A stretch of 8,339 nucleotides of DNA from Candidatus Equibacterium intestinale (GTDB taxonomy: Bacteria; Bacteroidota; Bacteroidia; Bacteroidales; UBA932), in assembly GCA_018064305.1 (NCBI GenBank), contig JAGHVP010000267.1:1-8339 (forward strand), given 5' to 3'. Numbering within the stretch: position 1 is the first letter of the stretch; each line of letters begins with the position of its first letter. The position numbers and the translations under genes were made by a program. The notes beneath the pieces were generated by a model. The model was given only the letters and a program-made list of their open reading frames with translations, was not told the origin of the DNA and made no database searches. Positions 4,932 to 8,339 of this stretch are shown one piece after another.

Positions 4932-7581
4932 TAGTTTCGATTATCCTCTCGTTCTTCACTATCATCATACCATGACGGTCAGATGATATTCCCTCCCTGA
5001 GGACATACAGATATTTAGGCACACCGTCTATCACTTCGGTAGGCACATAACGGCACTGGATATTGCCGACATGCTCCTGCAGGAAATGACCGGCCTCTGT
5101 GATATGGGTTGAAACCACATATGTGCAGTGTTTCTTCGCAGCAAAAGCCTGGATGACAGCCACGGTAGCGTCATATGCATCCTTGACATTGGTACCCTTG
5201 AACAGCTCGTCGAACACTACCAGCAGCTTCTGCCCGCTGCTTACGGCGGCGGCAACGTTCTTCACCCTCATGACCTCAGCATAGAAATGGCTGTAGCCCA
5301 CATTGAGGTTGTCGGAAACGTTGATGGAAGTGTACATTCCGTCCAGAACCGAGAACTTCATGGAAGCGGCTGCCACAGGGAAACCCATGTGGGCCAGGTA
5401 CAGGGCTATGCTTATGGACTTCATCAGCGTGCTCTTTCCAGCCATGTTGGCTCCGGTAAGGAAGAACAGGTTGTTGGTGGTATCAATGGATATGTCATTC
5501 GCCACGGCTCCGCGGAGTCTGGGATGGTACACCTGCCTGAGTTCCAGAAGATTCTCTCCGTCCACAGCCTCGGCCCTGCAGAATCCCCTGTCACGGGCGA
5601 CGTCTGCGACACTGGTATAGAGGTCCAGTTCATATACAAAATCCAGGACCTTCCTCAGTTCGTTGTACCTGACATGCTTCAGACAATAATGGACCTTGTG
5701 GAATTTCATCAGGTCATCCGAGACTTCGGTGAGCTGAAGATCCCTGGCCGAGAGCAGTGATGCAATCTCGTCCATCCTGGCCTTGAACGGGCCGGACGGG
5801 GTATTGTTTACAAACTCCCTGAGCTTTCCAAGCACCTTGACCGTAGCGGACGCGCCTTTCACAAGATCTGCATAATCCTCGGAATGTGCCGTCATGCTCA
5901 TCACCTTGTGTTTTGACAGTGTGGATAACGACTGTACGAAAGAGCCGCAGTCCGTCCCTTCCATATAAGCTTCGGCAACATTGAATTCCTCTATATCCAG
6001 AGGGAATGATATGTTGCTGGTCTTGAAGTGTTCGAATATGGCAGAACGGGCATTTATGGCTTCACGGTCGGTCATAGGTGTTATGAACATCCTTTCCAGA
6101 AGCTTGCCGCCTCCCCTGGTCCTGGCGCCGTCGAAAAGATTGAAAATGGAATTGAGCTTGTATCTTCCGCTGATGTTAAGGTCTTCAAGTGTCTGCTTGT
6201 CTGCCTTGAACTCACCTTTTGTGCCGCCGGCCATCACCTCGGGATTCAAAGGCATGGTCTCCTTACCGTCCAGGATGTCGAGAATCTTCTCGTTCCTGAC
6301 TATTATCATTCCATGACGGTCGGCAGTGACTCCCTCCTCAAGCTGATATGTATATCTCGGCCTGCCGTTCTCCATCACAGTAGGAAGATAGAGATAGTTG
6401 ATATTGTCGCAATCCTTCTTCAGGACATCGGCAGCCTCGATGATATGTGTGGATATTACGAACATGCTGTTGCGGTTGCAGGCAAAAGCCTCTGTCACCG
6501 CAATGGTTGCGTCGAAGGCATCCTTCACGTTCGTTCCCCTGAAAAGTTCGTCGAATATTACAATCAGGTCGCGGGCCTGCCCCACTTCCTTTGCCACGGT
6601 CTTGATTCTCTTGACCTCTGCATAGAAATGGCTGTAGCCCATGTTTATGTTGTCGGCAAGGTTTATGGTGGTGAACATTCCACCCTGAGCCGTGAAGCGC
6701 ATCTTCTGGGCAGGAACAGGGAATCCCATGTGGGCCAGATAGATAGCTATGCTGAAGGTCTTCATGAACGTCGATTTTCCTGCCATATTGGCTCCGGTGA
6801 GGAAAATAACGTTCTTGTCCGGGTTGACACTGATGCTGTTGGCGATTGCACCTTTTACAAGAGGATGGAACACCTTGGTCAGCTCTATCGTCTTGCGGTC
6901 GGACTCTATCACTTCGGCGAACGAGAAGTTGTTCTTATGGGCAACCCTCGCTGCACTCAGGAAGACATCGAGTACATAAACCGAATGAAGGGCCTTCTTT
7001 ATCTGCTCCCTCTGCGAGAAGCGGAGTATTCTGTCGTACGAAGACACCTGCTGGAAGCTGAGTTTCTTCTTTCCCTTCTGTTCGTAGACAAACTGGATGG
7101 ACTCTTCGTCAAGAAGAGGCTTCACAATGGAGATGACCGGTCTGTACGGCGAGTCGTCGGGGGTGGTATCGTAAAGGTCTTTCAGAGAACAGATAAACTC
7201 TATTACGGCAATGACACCCTTCTGGAGCTGTTCGAAATCGGTATCGGCGCCGATAAGGTTGTTCACCTTGCGTTTGAGTGTATCATCTTCCGGAGCCAGT
7301 TGTGAACGCTTGTCGACATTTGAGAAATAAGTGTCTATGATGTCGAATATCTCCGTGCTGAAGGGAAAATCCATCTCCTTTTCGTAGAAATAGCGTATGG
7401 CTTCGCTCCTGCCCCTGATCTCCGAAGGGTCACACATAGGATTGCGGAACATCTCTTCCATAAGAGATGCTCCGCCCCTGGTTTGTGTTACATTGAAAAG
7501 TGCATAGACCGAATTCTTTCCGTGCTTTCCGAAAATATTCAGGTCATCTATGGTCTGTTTGTCAACTATGAATTTCGGCAT
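4909..7581 (-). CDS. Tandem double MutS-like ATPase (single-chain pseudo-dimer)
   Basis: The 890-residue protein consists of two MutS-type units. Unit A spans about 3-438, a linker 439-456, unit B 457-884. Each unit starts with the MutS core (lever) domain: NSVYALFNVTQTRGGASLM (23-41) and NSIFNLFDGARTRGGGKLL (477-495), matching the core pattern 'SLL..ld.t.T.mG.RlLr'. Each ends with the ATPase domain. Walker A TGANMAGKST is at 262-271 and 709-718; GYSHFYAEV at 315-323 and 762-770; Walker B VIFDELFRGTN at 341-351 and VVFDELFKGTN at 788-798; STH at 377-379 and 824-826; DRHGM at 421-425 and 868-872. The N-terminal mismatch-recognition domain with its Phe-x-Glu, the connector domain and an Smr domain are absent, so this is not canonical MutS, MutS2 or a standard repair subunit. 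Its role is unknown; ATP-driven DNA or nucleoprotein binding is inferred. ATG at 7581 is chosen because it overlaps the upstream stop as TAATG and gives MPKFIVDKQT, aligned with unit B. Confidence 0.9.
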   Translation of the reverse strand: MPKFIVDKQTIDDLNIFGKHGKNSVYALFNVTQTRGGASLMEEMFRNPMCDPSEIRGRSEAIRYFYEKEMDFPFSTEIFDIIDTYFSNVDKRSQLAPEDDTLKRKVNNLIGADTDFEQLQKGVIAVIEFICSLKDLYDTTPDDSPYRPVISIVKPLLDEESIQFVYEQKGKKKLSFQQVSSYDRILRFSQREQIKKALHSVYVLDVFLSAARVAHKNNFSFAEVIESDRKTIELTKVFHPLVKGAIANSISVNPDKNVIFLTGANMAGKSTFMKTFSIAIYLAHMGFPVPAQKMRFTAQGGMFTTINLADNINMGYSHFYAEVKRIKTVAKEVGQARDLIVIFDELFRGTNVKDAFDATIAVTEAFACNRNSMFVISTHIIEAADVLKKDCDNINYLYLPTVMENGRPRYTYQLEEGVTADRHGMIIVRNEKILDILDGKETMPLNPEVMAGGTKGEFKADKQTLEDLNISGRYKLNSIFNLFDGARTRGGGKLLERMFITPMTDREAINARSAIFEHFKTSNISFPLDIEEFNVAEAYMEGTDCGSFVQSLSTLSKHKVMSMTAHSEDYADLVKGASATVKVLGKLREFVNNTPSGPFKARMDEIASLLSARDLQLTEVSDDLMKFHKVHYCLKHVRYNELRKVLDFVYELDLYTSVADVARDRGFCRAEAVDGENLLELRQVYHPRLRGAVANDISIDTTNNLFFLTGANMAGKSTLMKSISIALYLAHMGFPVAAASMKFSVLDGMYTSINVSDNLNVGYSHFYAEVMRVKNVAAAVSSGQKLLVVFDELFKGTNVKDAYDATVAVIQAFAAKKHCTYVVSTHITEAGHFLQEHVGNIQCRYVPTEVIDGVPKYLYVLREGISSDRHGMMIVKNERIIETIKERHQA
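4930..6213 (-). repeat. Unit B of the MutS-like tandem duplication
   Basis: This stretch encodes residues 457-884. It is a little shorter than unit A, with small deletions in the core domain between the TRGG motif and the ATPase. All ATPase motifs remain intact, so unit B does not look like a decayed copy. The divergence at DNA level points to an old duplication rather than a recent or assembly-created one. Confidence 0.9.
6268..7575 (-). repeat. Unit A of the MutS-like tandem duplication
   Basis: This stretch encodes residues 3-438 of the double MutS-like protein. It aligns collinearly with unit B from the first residues (DKQTIDDLNI here, DKQTLEDLNI in unit B) to the end (DRHGMIIVRNEKI against DRHGMMIVKNERI). 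Similarity is highest in the ATPase half; the core half has diverged more. The DNA is mostly diverged, but a 30-base stretch at 6612-6641 matches 5271-5300 with one mismatch, including 22 identical bases, within the codons for the conserved GYSHFYAEV region. Confidence 0.9.
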
Positions 7582-8339
7582 TACCTTGATTTTCTTCTGA
7601 TACAAAGGAATGTAGCGAATACCGCCATGGCAAGAGGGATTATCAGGGCGAACAGGAACTTGAAGAACCTCCACGCCTTAATACCCAGATGCACGTCATT
7701 GTCAATGTTGGGGATTCCTCTTGTATCGACAGGAATTTCACCATCGGTGAGCCAGCAGAGGGCACCTTCGATCATCTTGTAGTTCATAGACCTGATATCC
7801 TTCCTCTGAAGGCTGATCTCTCCATTTCCGATGCAGTCGGAATCACCGGCTATGAATATCTTCTGGTCTCTGTCACCAACCTTGCGTTCAAGGGCGATGG
7901 CAACGGCGAACTTATCCTTGACCTCTCCGCTTTCAGGATTGAATTCAGCCACTTCGTCAATGAAATCGGTTGTCTGGTTTTCGTTCCAATAATCCTCTTC
8001 TGTCCTGAATACAGTAGTAAGTTTGTAAACGGAAGTATCAACTCCGGTAGTATCGATTCCGCAGGCACCTGTCATAGCCACCTTATATCTGTAGCGCCTC
8101 ATCTCGTTGAACTTCCAAGAGAGAGAGTCTGCAGCGACTGTGGGATCTCCGACAACCAGGTCGGGAGCATACTTTTCTGTATTCCTCACAAGTGTACCGT
8201 CGAAGAAGCGGACACCGAACCTTGCCACAAGGTTGTTCATAACCTCAAGTCTCCTGGGTTCACCTGAAATGTAGACATTGCCTCCACGTGCCAGATATTT
8301 CTCGAAGTTCTCAATTTCAACCTCGCTGAAATCCGTCTT
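7581..8339 (-). CDS. GldG-like / ABC_transp_aux membrane protein, C-terminal part
   Basis: The reading frame is open to the right edge, so only the last 252 residues are visible. An internal Met at 8240 is not the likely start, because the 33 codons before it are coding in style (NFEKYLARGGNVYISGEPRRLEV). The visible part resembles the auxiliary domain of GldG-type ABC-transport proteins: a helix, then LARGGNVYISGEP (16-28, like the usual 'Y...GGn.l...dP'), and IFIAGDSDCIGNGE (162-175, like 'vigDsdf.sN'). It ends with one transmembrane helix at about 225-246 (FFKFLFALIIPLAMAVFATF) and a basic tail, CIRRKSR. In Bacteroidota such domains often follow an ABC-2 permease in the same chain and pair with an ATPase gene upstream; both would be outside the window. 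Its TAA stop overlaps the ATG of the double MutS-like gene by one base (TAATG), so the two are almost certainly in one operon and translationally coupled. Family call is good; substrate and role unknown. Confidence 0.75.
   Translation of the reverse strand, partial: KTDFSEVEIENFEKYLARGGNVYISGEPRRLEVMNNLVARFGVRFFDGTLVRNTEKYAPDLVVGDPTVAADSLSWKFNEMRRYRYKVAMTGACGIDTTGVDTSVYKLTTVFRTEEDYWNENQTTDFIDEVAEFNPESGEVKDKFAVAIALERKVGDRDQKIFIAGDSDCIGNGEISLQRKDIRSMNYKMIEGALCWLTDGEIPVDTRGIPNIDNDVHLGIKAWRFFKFLFALIIPLAMAVFATFLCIRRKSR

Noticed and set aside
6028..7305. 425-codon open frame on the plus strand inside the MutS-like gene
   Set aside because: It is antisense to a gene with clear conserved motifs, and has no recognisable domain or signal. 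A similar antisense open frame (5128-5760) lies over unit B with matching residues, as expected simply because the sense strand is duplicated.
4930..7575. Assembly artefact or very recent duplication of the MutS unit
   Set aside because: The two units differ at many codons and by small insertions or deletions; only short stretches (22 identical bases at 5279-5300 and 6620-6641) match exactly, which fits old divergence under protein constraint.
4909..7581. Canonical MutS mismatch repair protein, suggested by the similar total length
   Set aside because: There is no domain I with Phe-x-Glu and no connector. The length arises from two short units, each with its own Walker A and B.
7582..7674. 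Longer start for the MutS-like gene at 7674
   Set aside because: The extra 31 codons overlap the end of the GldG-like gene and have no counterpart in unit B. The TAATG junction at 7581 gives a start that aligns with the repeat.

Overview
The window looks like chromosome from a member of Bacteroidota, most likely order Bacteroidales. Four things support this: a Porin_10-family outer-membrane protein, a Bacteroidales-type secreted S37 peptidase, a GldG-type ABC-transporter auxiliary protein, and two TAnnTTTG boxes (the Bacteroidota sigma-70 -7 element) in the one true intergenic gap. Shine-Dalgarno sequences are absent or weak, which is also usual for the phylum. I cannot place it below order. 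No RNA gene, insertion sequence, CRISPR array or prophage feature is visible, and coding density is very high.

Left block (1-2575, minus strand): a porin gene is followed, with an 11-bp overlap, by the start of a periplasmic solute-binding-like protein (possibly MltF-type) that runs off the left edge. The porin appears to start at a TTG codon. It carries an unusual periplasmic N-terminal segment rich in Asp-Ser/Asp-Thr pairs before the beta-barrel. The 85-bp gap at 2576-2660 holds two back-to-back promoters: one for the porin operon, one for the block to the right.

Middle block (2661-4931, plus strand): a secreted serine peptidase of family S37 with a readable Ser/Asp/His triad, then, 9 bp later, a membrane protein with two nucleoside-recognition 'Gate' domains. 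These two probably form one operon. The last codons of the Gate gene overlap convergently, by 23 bp, with the last codons of the next gene.

Right block (4909-8339, minus strand): the C-terminal part of a GldG-like / ABC_transp_aux membrane protein, truncated by the right edge, is joined by a TAATG stop/start overlap to a very unusual gene. That gene encodes 890 residues made of two tandem copies of a short MutS-type unit (core domain plus ATPase domain, without the mismatch-recognition domain). Both copies keep Walker A, Walker B, the terminal His motif and a GYSHFYAEV segment. The protein therefore looks like a single-chain MutS pseudo-dimer, translationally coupled to an ABC-transport membrane component. 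This is the most interesting item in the window. Everything else is ordinary Bacteroidales housekeeping or envelope content.
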